From contig UQLB01000011.1 of assembly GCA_900541725.1 (NCBI GenBank), positions 5,677-69,676 of the forward strand: 64,000 nucleotides of DNA, in the 5' to 3' direction. Positions 21,457-30,336 of this stretch are shown piece by piece (the first letter of the stretch is position 1; the number at the start of each line of letters is the position of its first letter). Both the position numbers and the translations under genes were made by a program. Origin of the DNA: an uncultured Collinsella sp. (GTDB lineage: Bacteria > Actinomycetota > Coriobacteriia > Coriobacteriales > Coriobacteriaceae). Under the pieces are notes generated by a model. It worked only from the letters and a program-made list of their open reading frames with translations, was not told the DNA's origin and did not search any database.

Positions 21457-21632
21457 GTAGCGATACGAGGTGAGTGCCGCGCACTTTAGATCGCCATTTT
21501 GCTTCGCTGTATACCACTTGACGTAATAAAAGAGGCAAGGGCGGTGCGAGGGCCAACAGTCATTCTAAGCTCGGATTCGTATCCTAAAAGGTTGTTTCGG
21601 TTGCGTGGTACAATATAGCAAAAAAGAATGAT

Positions 21633-21660
21633 AAAATGAATTCGAAAAAGAATTCATTTT
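21633..21660 (+). promoter_or_regulatory. Inverted repeat before the toxin-antitoxin operon
   Basis: AAAATGAATTC-GAAAAA-GAATTCATTTT is a perfect 11-bp inverted repeat directly before the TAGGAGG ribosome site of the antitoxin gene. Its place fits autorepression by the Phd/YefM-like antitoxin. A TACAAT box lies at 21609-21614. The stretch 21457-21632 holds no other structure I can name. Confidence 0.65.
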
Positions 21661-21672
21661 TAGGAGGTATGT

Positions 21673-21993
21673 ATGCCTGCTTTGCAGATGCTCGACAACC
21701 TTGTTCCAATTAGCGATTTCAGCCACGGTAAGGGCTCGGCTGCATTTTCGAAGGTTGGGGACGACAATCCAGTTGTGGTTCTCAAACACAACAAGCCAGC
21801 GTTTGTGATTGTGACACCCGATGAATATAGGGAAGCGAAGCAAGCGGAGGAGGACCTCGCCTTGTTAACGTTGGCACTTAAGAGAGTGGCTGTGGCACGT
21901 GACGATGCGCTTGTTTCCCTGTCTGATGTTATGGAAGAGCTGGGTGTGAGCCAGGACGAACTCGATCAGATGGATGAGGTCGAGTTTGAATGA
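21673..21993 (+). CDS. Phd/YefM-family antitoxin
   Basis: A 106-residue antitoxin. The N-terminal DNA-binding half shows VPISDFSHGKGSAAFSKV and VVVLKHNKPAFVIVTPDEY, the Phd/YefM pattern. The acidic C-terminal half (SQDELDQMDEVEFE) should bind and mask the toxin. ATG 21673 follows TAGGAGG. The stop overlaps the toxin start (ATGA), a standard antitoxin-first arrangement. Confidence 0.9.
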   Translation: MPALQMLDNLVPISDFSHGKGSAAFSKVGDDNPVVVLKHNKPAFVIVTPDEYREAKQAEEDLALLTLALKRVAVARDDALVSLSDVMEELGVSQDELDQMDEVEFE

Positions 21994-22340
21994 GTGGGTA
22001 CGAAGTCGCTTTCTACCCGGATGCTCTCAAGGATATTAAGCGTCTGGACGGCTCCCAACGAAAGATCGTCCTTAAGGCTATAGAAAAAATCAGAACGAAC
22101 CCATTGCCGCAGAACGAAGGTGGATTCGGCAAGCCTCTTGGAAACAAGGCAGGTACGGATTTGACTGGCTTTATGAAAATCAAGCTCAGGGGAAGTGGCA
22201 TTCGAATCGTGTACCGCCTCATCAGAATTAAAGAAAAGATGGCCATCGTAGTGGTAGGCGCTCGCGAAGACATGGAAGTCTACCGAACTGCTCAGAGACG
22301 AGAACTCGATTTCGAGAAATGGGCGGAAGAGAATATCTAG
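21990..22340 (+). CDS. RelE/ParE-family toxin
   Basis: A 116-residue protein of the RelE/ParE fold: YEVAFYPDALKDIKRLD, then KIRTNPLP, then LTGFMKIKLRGSGIRIVYRLI, VVVVGAREDMEVYR. RelE members cut mRNA in the ribosome and ParE members block gyrase; the sequence does not decide which. GIRIVYR holds the conserved Arg seen in RelE-like toxins. It overlaps the antitoxin gene by 4 bases. Confidence 0.9.
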   Translation: MSGYEVAFYPDALKDIKRLDGSQRKIVLKAIEKIRTNPLPQNEGGFGKPLGNKAGTDLTGFMKIKLRGSGIRIVYRLIRIKEKMAIVVVGAREDMEVYRTAQRRELDFEKWAEENI

Positions 22341-22375
22341 CTTTAACGATGAACGACGAGTGAGCGTTGGTGGGG

Positions 22376-22406
22376 CCCTGACGAATTAGATTCGTCAGGG
22401 TTTTTC
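22376..22406 (+). terminator. Terminator after the toxin gene
   Basis: CCCTGACGAATtagATTCGTCAGGG stem followed by TTTTT. Confidence 0.92.
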
Positions 22407-22493
22407 GCTGAACCAATTGCCTTCAGTCTCCGTTGACCTTTCCTTCCAATTCATCAGCCAACGTACGTCATGGCAATTCCCGGTAGGTCGCAG

Positions 22494-22581
22494 GGCGCTT
22501 CGCGGGCGGGCCAGGCTTTATCTGAACGACTTTGCGAAGCAACCGGAGTGAAGATAAAGCCTGGCCCGCCCGCGAAGCGCC
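22494..22581. repeat. Long hairpin element, copy 2 (conserved apex, reverse orientation)
   Basis: A perfect 30-bp stem: GGCGCTTCGCGGGCGGGCCA... at 22494-22523 pairs with 22552-22581. The 28-base apex (22524-22551, GAACGACTTTGCGAAGCAAC onward) is homologous in reverse to the apex of the element at 17032-17116, with about 20 of 28 positions equal. The stems of the two elements are unrelated but each is fully paired. It stands in the purE upstream region. Confidence 0.85.
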
Positions 22582-22676
22582 ACAAAGACCGCAGGGACGG
22601 GAGCAGCTATACTACTCTCAGTAGTTAAGGGTCGCGGATCCGCCGCGTCGCCGTTCTCAACAGGAGGTCTTTGTTT

Positions 22677-23141
22677 ATGGCAGATCAAAAGCCGGTTGTC
22701 GGGATCATCATGGGTTCCAAGTCCGACCTGGGCGTTATGGAAGGCTGCACCGCCGAGCTCGAGGCGCTTGGTGTGCCCTATGAGCTTGTCATTGCGAGCG
22801 CACACCGCACGCCGGCGAAGGTCCACGAGTGGGCCTCGACTGCCGCCGATCGCGGTATCAAAGTGATTATCGCCGCCGCCGGCAAGGCCGCTCACCTGGG
22901 TGGTGTCGTGGCTGCCTTTACGCCGCTGCCGGTTATCGGTGTGCCTATGAAGACGAGTGACCTGGGCGGTATGGATTCGCTGCTGTCGATGGTGCAGATG
23001 CCTTCGGGCGTGCCCGTGGCCTGCGTTGCCATCAACGGTGCCAAGAACGCCGCCATTTATGCCACGCAGATTCTGGGCGCATGCGACCCCGAGTACCGCA
23101 AGGTTATCGAGAAGATGAAGCAGGAGATGGCCGACGCCTAG
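22677..23141 (+). CDS. purE: N5-carboxyaminoimidazole ribonucleotide mutase
   Basis: A 154-residue class I PurE that converts N5-CAIR to CAIR in purine synthesis. VGIIMGSKSDLGVME and SAHRTP are the substrate-binding signatures, and AGKAAHLGGVVAAFTPLPVIGVP completes the core. ATG 22677 follows GGAGG ten bases upstream. No purK is adjacent. A TATACT box and an ACTACT-CTC-AGTAGT repeat (22611-22625) lie upstream and may be promoter elements. Confidence 0.95.
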   Translation: MADQKPVVGIIMGSKSDLGVMEGCTAELEALGVPYELVIASAHRTPAKVHEWASTAADRGIKVIIAAAGKAAHLGGVVAAFTPLPVIGVPMKTSDLGGMDSLLSMVQMPSGVPVACVAINGAKNAAIYATQILGACDPEYRKVIEKMKQEMADA

Positions 23142-23176
23142 GCGTTCCGCCGTTTCACCGCAGTATAAGGAGAGCC

Positions 23177-24181
23177 ATGTCCGATTATCAGGGAAAACGA
23201 TTCAAGGCTTCTCAGATTCCCGATCCGTCGAAGCCGGGTGCTGCCCATGCGGCACAGCAGGGTCGGACATCCTCTCCTCAGCAGCCGCGCGCGCCGCGTC
23301 CCGTAACGCCGATGTCCCATCATCGCCAGGATACGCCAGCTGCATATCGCCCTTCGTCGTATGATACGGCCAAGAAAGAATCGCGTTCTACGAAACAGTC
23401 GGGCGCTGCTCCGTCGAGCTATACCGAGCCGCCGCGCAAAAAGCGCCGCTCCGTTATCCCCATCTTGCTCATCATTATCGGCATCGGTCTAATCGTTGCC
23501 GCTGCCGCCATCTTTATCAACGCTCAGATTGGCTATAAGCAGGCAAGCGATTCGTACCAGAAAATCGAGAAGCAATATGTAAGCGATAAGGACGCCAGCG
23601 GCGTGCCGATTATCGACTTCGATGCACTTGCCCAGACAAATCCCGAGGTTGTGGGTTGGATTTACGCGCCGGGAACCAACATCAACTATCCCGTGGTGCA
23701 GACCAATAACAACTCCAAATACCTCAACACGCTGTTTGACGGTACGTCCAATGCATCGGGTGCGATCTTCTTGGACAGCGACGACACCGCGCCGGGAATG
23801 GTTGACCAGCAGACCACGATTTACGGCCACCATATGAACGATGGGTCGATGTTCAACGTGATTTCGGACACCACCGACCAAGCGACGTTCGATAGCATCG
23901 AGTACGTGTATTACATCACGCGCGATGTAACGTATAAGCTGCGACCGCTGGCGACCAAGGTGGTCGAGGACACGTATGCCAAGGCGCGCACGACCAATTT
24001 TGAGGGCGACGACGGGCTCAAGAACTACCTGTCCGAGATGCTCGACGGTGCTTCGGCAGTGGCGAGTGATGCAGGCGACCGCGCCGCCTCGGCAACCAAG
24101 GTCGTAACGCTTGTGACCTGTCGTTCGTTATCGCTGAGCAACACACGTGCCGTCATGGTGCTCACGCCGGTCGAGGAATAG
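23177..24181 (+). CDS. Class B sortase
   Basis: A 334-residue membrane-anchored transpeptidase. Residues 1-95 are a proline/serine-rich cytoplasmic segment ending in RKKRRS, then one membrane helix (about 96-118), then the sortase domain. The catalytic triad is visible: H218 in YGHHM, C315 in TLVTCRS and R324 in NTR. FDALAQTNPEVVGWI and YPVVQTNNNSKYLN are class B features. ATG 23177 follows AAGGAGAG. It should attach proteins to peptidoglycan; no dedicated substrate gene is next to it. The LVATG-tailed surface protein at 53131 is one possible substrate. Confidence 0.93.
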   Translation: MSDYQGKRFKASQIPDPSKPGAAHAAQQGRTSSPQQPRAPRPVTPMSHHRQDTPAAYRPSSYDTAKKESRSTKQSGAAPSSYTEPPRKKRRSVIPILLIIIGIGLIVAAAAIFINAQIGYKQASDSYQKIEKQYVSDKDASGVPIIDFDALAQTNPEVVGWIYAPGTNINYPVVQTNNNSKYLNTLFDGTSNASGAIFLDSDDTAPGMVDQQTTIYGHHMNDGSMFNVISDTTDQATFDSIEYVYYITRDVTYKLRPLATKVVEDTYAKARTTNFEGDDGLKNYLSEMLDGASAVASDAGDRAASATKVVTLVTCRSLSLSNTRAVMVLTPVEE

Positions 24182-24217
24182 ATAATGGGCTACTCAATGA
24201 CGGTGAAAGGAGAAATG

Positions 24218-24634
24218 ATGCTTGAAAGTGGCAAATCGATGCCTTCGGTTGATGCCTGGCTGCGCGAAGCCAAGGCCGATGTTTCGGCGGCTGATTGTGG
24301 GATGTACCTGACACACAATGGCGTGGTGCGTGCGACGCCTAAGTCCGAGGTGCGTGGGGTCGAGACAGATGGTGTGGCGCCTGGACATAAGGTGGGCGGC
24401 ATGGTGTTTGGCTTCGATGCCGAAAAGGTGCAGGCTGCTATCGAGGCAACGCGCGCGATGCCGGGTATCGGCTATGTGCGCGTGTGGCTGGCGAGCGGCG
24501 AGCTTACCGCGGGCGACGACATCATGCTCGTACTCATTGGCGGAGACATTCGCCCGCATGTGGTCGACGCACTTCAGAAGCTTGTCGGCACCATCAAAAA
24601 TGAGTGTGTGAGCGAGGTCGAGCGCGAGGCATAG
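24218..24634 (+). CDS. MoaE-like (molybdopterin synthase large subunit) protein
   Basis: About 138 residues. GYVRVWLASGELTAGDDIMLVLIGGDIR and VDALQKLVGTIKNECVSEVERE follow the order of the MoaE core (hydrophobic strand, GEL-x-GDDI, then the aligned helix). MoaE adds dithiolene sulfur to precursor Z. The usual catalytic lysine near the C-terminus is only partly recognisable (LVGTIKNE), so a divergent role is possible. The start is uncertain: GGAG lies five bases before ATG 24218, but ATG 24215 and 24185 are in frame. It follows the sortase gene closely. Confidence 0.6.
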   Translation: MLESGKSMPSVDAWLREAKADVSAADCGMYLTHNGVVRATPKSEVRGVETDGVAPGHKVGGMVFGFDAEKVQAAIEATRAMPGIGYVRVWLASGELTAGDDIMLVLIGGDIRPHVVDALQKLVGTIKNECVSEVEREA

Positions 24635-24668
24635 GACCTTGCGATCAATTCGAGTCCATCTACAGCAA

Positions 24669-24712
24669 AAGCCCACTGGCAGTTCAATCAGTCTGCCAGC
24701 GGGCTTTTCTAT
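24669..24712. terminator. Bidirectional terminator
   Basis: AGCCCACTGGCAG (24670-24682) pairs with CTGCCAGCGGGCT (24693-24705), with T-runs on both strands. It serves the MoaE-like gene from the left and the minus-strand membrane gene from the right. Confidence 0.88.
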
Positions 24713-24741
24713 GCGTTGGAAAATCTCGGCATTGCGTGGCG

Positions 24742-25971
24742 CTACACGCGCGTCGCATCCTTGGGGCTCATGGTCATGCTCTGGAAGCGGTTCTCCATGT
24801 AGTCGTTATCGAAATACTTGCCGTAGAACTGCGCGACGGGAATATCCGGCTCCGTGCCGTTGACGCGCTGGTACCAGTAGTCGAGCGACTGCAGCGTCAT
24901 GACGCCGTCGACCAGCATAATGACGGTAAAGATGACGGTGGCCGAGTAGCGACTCTTCCACGGAATCATGTTGATGAGCTTGAGCAGCCTCGGCAGCAGC
25001 AGCTTGATCCAGATAAGGCCACCCAGGCCCCACAGGCAGGCAAAGCCCGTGCAGGTGCGTCCGCCCGTAAGGACGGCGAGTGGGTCGGGCATGCCGAACA
25101 GTTTCATGTGCGAGTAGCTCCACGACACCACGCCAAATGAGGTCTGCATAAACCAGCCTACAAACACCTCGAAAGCGCCGCCGATCAGGGCACTTACCAG
25201 GAAAATGATCAGAGGATTCTGTTTATAGAAGCGGTTGAGCGCCATGGTCATGAGCACCGCGCCAAATCCGTAGATGGGGCTAAAGGGGCCAAATAGCATA
25301 CCGGCCCGGTCCTGATAGACGCCGGGATCGACGACGACCATATGCCAGACTTCCTCGAGAATGAGACCTAACACGCTGCAGACGAAGAATACCCAGAACA
25401 GGTTGAAGTAGTTGAGCTTGATGTAGCCCTCGCCGGTTTCGTCGCGGCCGAGCATCCCCTCGGCGGCGGCATCGCGGTCGAGCATCTCTTGCAGACGGCG
25501 CTGCAGTTCGCGCTCCTGGCGTAGCGTGGGGTCGACGGTGGCCGACAGCGCAATGAGGATACCGAGCTGAATGGCGGGGCGCAGCAGGAAGGGTCCGATA
25601 CCCTGGAGCATCACGTCAACTAAAAGCTCCACGACGGTAAATGCGATGAGGACGTAAGACAGGCGGGCGGCATTGCGCCGCTGGTCCTTGATGAGGTCCA
25701 GGCCAAAGACGATCAAGATGATCGCGCTTGCCGCCGAGAGCATAATGCCGGCGACGATAAGGCCAACCGCGACCAGGGTGTTATCACCGAGCTTAGCGGC
25801 GGCGTTGCCGTTAATGAGTGCGGTGATGACCTGCCACATAAAGACGGCGACCGACGGGAGTGTGCCCACGCCGGACAGGATGCACAGGACGGCGTACACT
25901 TTAATGATGAGGGGAATCTTCTTGACCTCCGTGGCGCTGGGGACGCTGGGGTCGAGTTCGTTTCGATCCAT
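24742..25971 (-). CDS. Putative ABC transporter permease, CmpB type (PF06541-like)
   Basis: A 409-residue integral membrane protein. The N-terminal half has five or six helices of low similarity (IPLIIKVYAVLCILSGVGTL). The C-terminal half, from NYFNLFWVFFVCSVLGLILEE, matches the ABC_trans_CmpB family: GPFSPIYGFGAV, FEVFVGWFMQ and the W-SYSH segment. The function of this family is not established. MDRNELDP at 25971 is chosen as start because GAAAGG lies seven bases upstream; the frame is open to 26148 without sense. It diverges from purF. Confidence 0.8.
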   Translation of the reverse strand: MDRNELDPSVPSATEVKKIPLIIKVYAVLCILSGVGTLPSVAVFMWQVITALINGNAAAKLGDNTLVAVGLIVAGIMLSAASAIILIVFGLDLIKDQRRNAARLSYVLIAFTVVELLVDVMLQGIGPFLLRPAIQLGILIALSATVDPTLRQERELQRRLQEMLDRDAAAEGMLGRDETGEGYIKLNYFNLFWVFFVCSVLGLILEEVWHMVVVDPGVYQDRAGMLFGPFSPIYGFGAVLMTMALNRFYKQNPLIIFLVSALIGGAFEVFVGWFMQTSFGVVSWSYSHMKLFGMPDPLAVLTGGRTCTGFACLWGLGGLIWIKLLLPRLLKLINMIPWKSRYSATVIFTVIMLVDGVMTLQSLDYWYQRVNGTEPDIPVAQFYGKYFDNDYMENRFQSMTMSPKDATRV

Positions 25972-26266
25972 ACAGAACCTTTCTCGTTTTGCTGTAGGTA
26001 CAAGGATACGCCGCCGACCTGCCAAAAGACAGGACGAACGTCCCAATTGCAACAATGCAAACCCCAACGGCGGGCGAGACGCGTCGCAACGGAAGTATGC
26101 GGGATCGTCGGTCCCGAGGCGCCTGCCAAATAAAATGTTTGGCTGCAAAACGGATTATAAGCTCGGTGGGCTTTTAAAAAGCGCTGCTCATGCGCCGGGG
26201 AGCGCGTCGCGCCGTGCGTATAATAAGGCGGGTAACGCCAAAAATACGAGGCTCTGAGGGGATGCC
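25972..26266. other. Divergent promoter region, CmpB-like gene / purF
   Basis: About 295 bases between two divergent starts. A TATAAT box is present at 26218-26223 ahead of purF. No purine riboswitch or clear PurR palindrome was seen. Confidence 0.4.
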
Positions 26267-27937
26267 ATGTCTCAAGAAACCATCCGCGCGGCCGAGCGTG
26301 CCGCGGGACAGGTGAACACCATGTCGACGTATGATCCGGACTCCGACCAGCTGCATGAGGAATGTGGCATTTTCGGCGTATGGGCGCCCGATCGCGACGT
26401 GGCTCGACTGACGTACTTTGGCCTGCGTGCACTGCAGCACCGTGGCCAGGAATCGGCGGGAATCGCCGTGGGTGACGGCGGAACGGTTATGGTCCGTAAA
26501 GATTTGGGCCTGCTCGACCGCGTGTTCTCCAACGCCGACCTGTCGACGCTTTCCGGCCAGCTTGCTGTGGGTCATGTGCGCTACGGCACCGCCGGCGCCA
26601 AGAGCTGGGAAGCCTCTCAGCCGCACCTCTCTACCATCAATAGCGTCATTATCGCGCTCGCGCACAACGGCACCCTCGTCAACACCGACGAGCTGCGTCG
26701 CCAGCTGATCGAGCTGGGCGTACCGTTCCTCTCCAACTCGGATTCCGAGGTCGCGACCAAACTCATCGGCTACTTTACTCAGCGTACTGGCCATCTGCGC
26801 GAGGGCATTCGCAAGACCATGGAGCTCGTGCGCGGCGGCTACGCCATGACGCTCATCAACGAGCAGGCGCTCTACGCATTCCGCGATCCGCACGGCATTC
26901 GCCCGCTCGTGCTGGGCAAGCTGGTGGATGAGGGCCTGGACCAGGCCGATGCCGCATCCGTTTCGCAGCTGCCGTCGCAGGACGGCGCCGCGACGGTCGA
27001 CGCCACCACCCATGTCACGCGCGCCGGCGGCTGGGTCGTTGCCTCCGAGACCTGCGCGCTCGATATCGTGGGCGCCGAGTACGTCCGCGACGTCCGTCCC
27101 GGTGAGATTTTGCGCATCAGCGCCGAGGGCCTTGTGTCCGAGCAGGGCGTGCCTGCCGCCGAAGAGCCTGCTAACTGCATCTTTGAGCAGGTCTACTTCG
27201 CTCGCCCCGATTCCATCATGAACGGCAAGAGCGTCTACGCCTGCCGCTATGACATGGGTCGTCAGCTGGCACATGAGGAGCCCGTCGAGGCCGACCTGGT
27301 CATCGGCGTGCCCGACTCCGGCCTGCCGCCCGCGGAGGGCTATTCGCACGAGAGCGGCATTCCCTTTGGCGAGGGTCTTATCAAGAACCGCTATGTGGGC
27401 CGTACGTTTATCGAGCCTACGCAGGAGCTGCGTGCCATGGGCGTGCGTATGAAGCTCAACCCGCTGCGTGACAACATCGAGGGCAAGCGCCTGGTCGTCA
27501 TCGACGACTCCATCGTGCGCGGCACCACCATGGTGCAGCTCGTCAAGATGCTGCGCAACGCCGGCGCCAAGGAGATTCATATCCGCATCAACTCGCCCGA
27601 GGTCATCTGGCCGTGCTTCTACGGTATCGATACCGACGTGCAGTCGCAGCTTATCAGCGCCAACAAGACGGTCGACGAGATTTGCGAGTACATTGGCGCC
27701 GATTCGCTGGCCTTCCTTTCGGTCGAGGGCCTGCTGAAGGTCATGCCCAAGGGCGGTTACTGCGATGCGTGCTTTACCGGACGCTACCCCGTGGCGATTC
27801 CCGAGAGCTTTGGCCGCGACAAGTTCATGGAGGGCTTTAAGCCCCGCAACCTGGACAAGCCGCTGCACTTTGACGACGACGCCGTGGTCGAGAAATACGA
27901 CGACCGCAGCTGGGAAGAGGAGCACGGCGAGGCCTAA
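26267..27937 (+). CDS. purF: Amidophosphoribosyltransferase
   Basis: A 556-residue enzyme of the first committed purine step (PRPP plus glutamine to phosphoribosylamine). The Ntn nucleophile is C33 in EECGIFGV, so a 32-residue propeptide must be removed, as in the B. subtilis type. The N-domain has RALQHRGQESAGI and GHVRYGTAG. The PRPP loop VVIDDSIVRGTTM lies in the C-domain, with cysteines in CIFEQVYFAR and GYCDACFTGRYP that fit the iron-sulfur class. ATG 26267 follows GAGGGGA. Confidence 0.96.
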   Translation: MSQETIRAAERAAGQVNTMSTYDPDSDQLHEECGIFGVWAPDRDVARLTYFGLRALQHRGQESAGIAVGDGGTVMVRKDLGLLDRVFSNADLSTLSGQLAVGHVRYGTAGAKSWEASQPHLSTINSVIIALAHNGTLVNTDELRRQLIELGVPFLSNSDSEVATKLIGYFTQRTGHLREGIRKTMELVRGGYAMTLINEQALYAFRDPHGIRPLVLGKLVDEGLDQADAASVSQLPSQDGAATVDATTHVTRAGGWVVASETCALDIVGAEYVRDVRPGEILRISAEGLVSEQGVPAAEEPANCIFEQVYFARPDSIMNGKSVYACRYDMGRQLAHEEPVEADLVIGVPDSGLPPAEGYSHESGIPFGEGLIKNRYVGRTFIEPTQELRAMGVRMKLNPLRDNIEGKRLVVIDDSIVRGTTMVQLVKMLRNAGAKEIHIRINSPEVIWPCFYGIDTDVQSQLISANKTVDEICEYIGADSLAFLSVEGLLKVMPKGGYCDACFTGRYPVAIPESFGRDKFMEGFKPRNLDKPLHFDDDAVVEKYDDRSWEEEHGEA

Positions 27938-27948
27938 AGCCTGCCATG

Positions 27949-27982
27949 TAGGGACAGGTTTATTTTGGTAGGTTTTACCTGC
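27949..27982. repeat. GGGGACA-type REP-like repeat (AGGTTTATTTTGG variant)
   Basis: TAGGGACAGGTTTATTTTGG followed by TAGGTTTTA. Close copies occur at 57906-57934 and, inverted, at 58057-58083. It lies 12 bases after purF. Confidence 0.75.
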
Positions 27983-28093
27983 TGTTTTGTTGATATGACG
28001 GCGCGTGCCGTTATGGCGCGCGCCGAAATGAACGCAACTATGAGCACCGTTTGGCGCCTGTGCGGCAAACGGTAGTGGGAGAGGAAGGCTCAG

Positions 28094-29197
28094 ATGAGCG
28101 ACAGCAAGCATGTGACGTACGAGGACGCCGGCGTCGATACCGCCGAGGGCGGCCGCGCCGTCGACGCTATTAAGCAGATGGTCAAGGACACCAACCGCCC
28201 CGAGGTCATCGGCGGCATCGGCGGCTTTGGTGGCCTGTTCTCGGCCGCCGCGCTTAAGGATATGGAAGACCCGATCCTGATCAGCGGTACCGACGGCGTG
28301 GGTACCAAGCTCGTGCTCGCCCAGATCATGGACCGTCACGAGACGGTGGGCCAGGACTTGGTCGCCATGTGCGTCAATGACATTTTGGCTTCGGGCGCCG
28401 AGCCGCTGTTCTTCCTGGATTACGTTGCCATCGGTCACATTGAGGCCGAGCACATGGCAAAGATCATCAAGGGCGTGGCCGACGGCTGCAAGCTCGCGGG
28501 TTGCGCGCTCGTGGGCGGCGAGATGGCCGAACACCCGGGCGTCATGGCCCCCGCCGATTACGACCTCGCCGGCTTTACCGTGGGCGTCGTCGACCGTCCC
28601 AAGATGCTCGACCCCGCGAACGTTCGCCCCGGCGATGTGATCCTGGGCCTGCCTTCCACCGGCGTGCACTCCAACGGCTACTCGCTCGTGCGCAAGGTTA
28701 TCGGCGTTGACGGCATCAAGCCGGGTACGCCCGAGGCCGCCGCTAAGGCCGAGGAACTAAGCCGCCCGCTCGAGGAGCTCGGCGGTGCTTCGCTGGCCGA
28801 CGCCCTGCTGGCCCCCACGCGCATCTACGTCAAGCCGATTCTGGAGCTGCTGCGCAATGGCGCCAACGTTCATGCCATTGCCCACATCACCGGCGGCGGT
28901 ATTACCGAGAACCTCAACCGCGCGCTCGCCGACGACGTCGACGCCGTGGTCACCCGCGACGGCGCCGAGATGGGCTGGGATGTTCCGCCCGTCATCACCT
29001 ACGTGTCGCGTCAGGCCGAGCTCGCGCCCAACGAGGCATGCAAGACCTTCAACATGGGCGTCGGCCTGTGCCTGATCGTCGCCCCCGAGGACGAGGCTGC
29101 CGTGACCGAGGCACTGGTCGCTCTAGGCGAGAAGCCGTTCCGCGTGGGCGAGTGCGTCGAGGGTTCCGGTAAGGTCGTGTACTCCGATGAGCGCTAA
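28094..29197 (+). CDS. purM: Phosphoribosylformylglycinamidine cyclo-ligase (AIR synthetase)
   Basis: A 367-residue ATP-dependent enzyme that closes the imidazole ring. YEDAGVDTAEGGRAVDAIK, GTDGVGTKL, ALVGGEMAEHPGVM and LGLPSTGVHSNGYSLVRK are PurM signatures. ATG 28094 follows GAGGAAGG. It overlaps purN by 11 bases, so purM-purN form a coupled pair; purF lies 156 bases upstream. Confidence 0.97.
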   Translation: MSDSKHVTYEDAGVDTAEGGRAVDAIKQMVKDTNRPEVIGGIGGFGGLFSAAALKDMEDPILISGTDGVGTKLVLAQIMDRHETVGQDLVAMCVNDILASGAEPLFFLDYVAIGHIEAEHMAKIIKGVADGCKLAGCALVGGEMAEHPGVMAPADYDLAGFTVGVVDRPKMLDPANVRPGDVILGLPSTGVHSNGYSLVRKVIGVDGIKPGTPEAAAKAEELSRPLEELGGASLADALLAPTRIYVKPILELLRNGANVHAIAHITGGGITENLNRALADDVDAVVTRDGAEMGWDVPPVITYVSRQAELAPNEACKTFNMGVGLCLIVAPEDEAAVTEALVALGEKPFRVGECVEGSGKVVYSDER

Positions 29198-29885
29198 CGA
29201 GCAGATGGCTGCTGCCGAGGGCCTGGGCTTTGTGCCCTACACCCGTCCGACCGGCACCGATACGGCCGAGCCGCTCAAGATCGGCGTGCTTATCAGCGGT
29301 TCGGGCACCAACCTGCAGGCGCTGATCGACCTTATCTCCGCCGGCAAGCTCAACGCCTCGATTGAGCTTGTAGTGTCGAGCCGTCCTTCGGCCAAGGGCT
29401 TGCAGCGCGCCGAGCGTGCGGGTATCCAGACACTCACGCTGTCCAAGGATATCTATGCCGACCCCATCGCGGCTGACGAGATCATCGCGCATGAGCTGCT
29501 CGAGCGCGGCTGCGAGTACGTGGTGATGGCCGGCTATATGCGCATGGTGCACACGCCGCTGCTGGCGGCGTTCCCCAATCGCGTGGTCAACCTACACCCG
29601 GCGCTGCTGCCGAGCTTTACCGGCGCCCATGCGATTGACGATGCGTTTGCTCGCGGCGTCAAGGTGACCGGCGTGACCGTGCATTTTGCCAACGAGATCT
29701 ATGACAACGGCCCCATCATCGCCCAACGTGCGCTGGCTGTCGAGGAGGGCTGGGACGTCGACACGCTCGAGGAGCACATCCACGCGATTGAGCACGTGCT
29801 GTATCCCGAGGTCGTGCAGATGCTCGCCGACGGTCGCGTTCACGTGCTGGAGGGCGGCAAGGTCGCAATTGATGCGCCGCGCTAG
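29187..29885 (+). CDS. purN: Phosphoribosylglycinamide formyltransferase
   Basis: A 232-residue GART using 10-formyl-THF. IGVLISGSGTNLQALID, VMAGYMRM and NLHPALLPSFTGAHAI hold the catalytic Asn-His region; the acidic partner is in DNGPIIAQ. About 30 residues precede the usual start (MSANEQMAAAEG) and may be a linker. ATG 29187 lies within purM. Confidence 0.95.
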   Translation: MSANEQMAAAEGLGFVPYTRPTGTDTAEPLKIGVLISGSGTNLQALIDLISAGKLNASIELVVSSRPSAKGLQRAERAGIQTLTLSKDIYADPIAADEIIAHELLERGCEYVVMAGYMRMVHTPLLAAFPNRVVNLHPALLPSFTGAHAIDDAFARGVKVTGVTVHFANEIYDNGPIIAQRALAVEEGWDVDTLEEHIHAIEHVLYPEVVQMLADGRVHVLEGGKVAIDAPR

Positions 29886-30336
29886 CGCGTGAAAATGGGT
29901 CGCCTAGGTTTCGTTGAGGTGTAAACAATCAGAATAGCCGATTGGGGCATATGGAATCACGTGTGACCCAATCGGCTTTTACTATCTCTTTGATTTCGGG
30001 CTCCTGATAACGTGACGGGTGGTCTCGAAAAATGAGGGCGGTTGGCTGCGCGCATGATATGGATATCAGCGGCGATATCTCCATCTCGATAAATAAAGAT
30101 GGCTTCAAGTTGAGCATCGGTTCGGACTTCGAGATGCGGCTCTGTTCAGCGAAAATTCTTGCACTAACACTCATGCCATGAGCTAGGATAACTAGCCGGT
30201 ATAGGGTCACTTGAGCGGGTATGCGTCTGTTCAAGCGGCCTATTGGCTTGCTTAAGAAATAGTTAAACTACGTAGCGTACAGCGCGTGAGTGACTTACGA
30301 CTCAGCGAAACTAAAGGGAATCGGAGAAGAAGGCCC
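29886..30336. other. Gene-free stretch with one terminator
   Basis: About 450 bases. It starts with the purN terminator (see 29936-29980). The rest shows no repeat or RNA I can name. A minus-strand frame at 29929-30234 and a short plus-strand frame (ATG near 30032, about 49 codons) are open, but neither has a ribosome site or recognisable motif. The promoter of the first zinc-ribbon gene should lie near its end. Confidence 0.4.
29936..29980 (+). terminator. Terminator after purN
   Basis: AGCCGATTGGG (29936-29946) pairs with CCCAATCGGCT (29967-29977), followed by TTTT. Confidence 0.85.

Noticed and set aside
26174..28669. 831-codon minus-strand frame over purF and purM
   Set aside because: Antisense shadow; crosses two certain genes.
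29929..30234. 101-codon minus-strand frame after purN
   Set aside because: No ribosome site or recognised motif; it also reads through the purN terminator.
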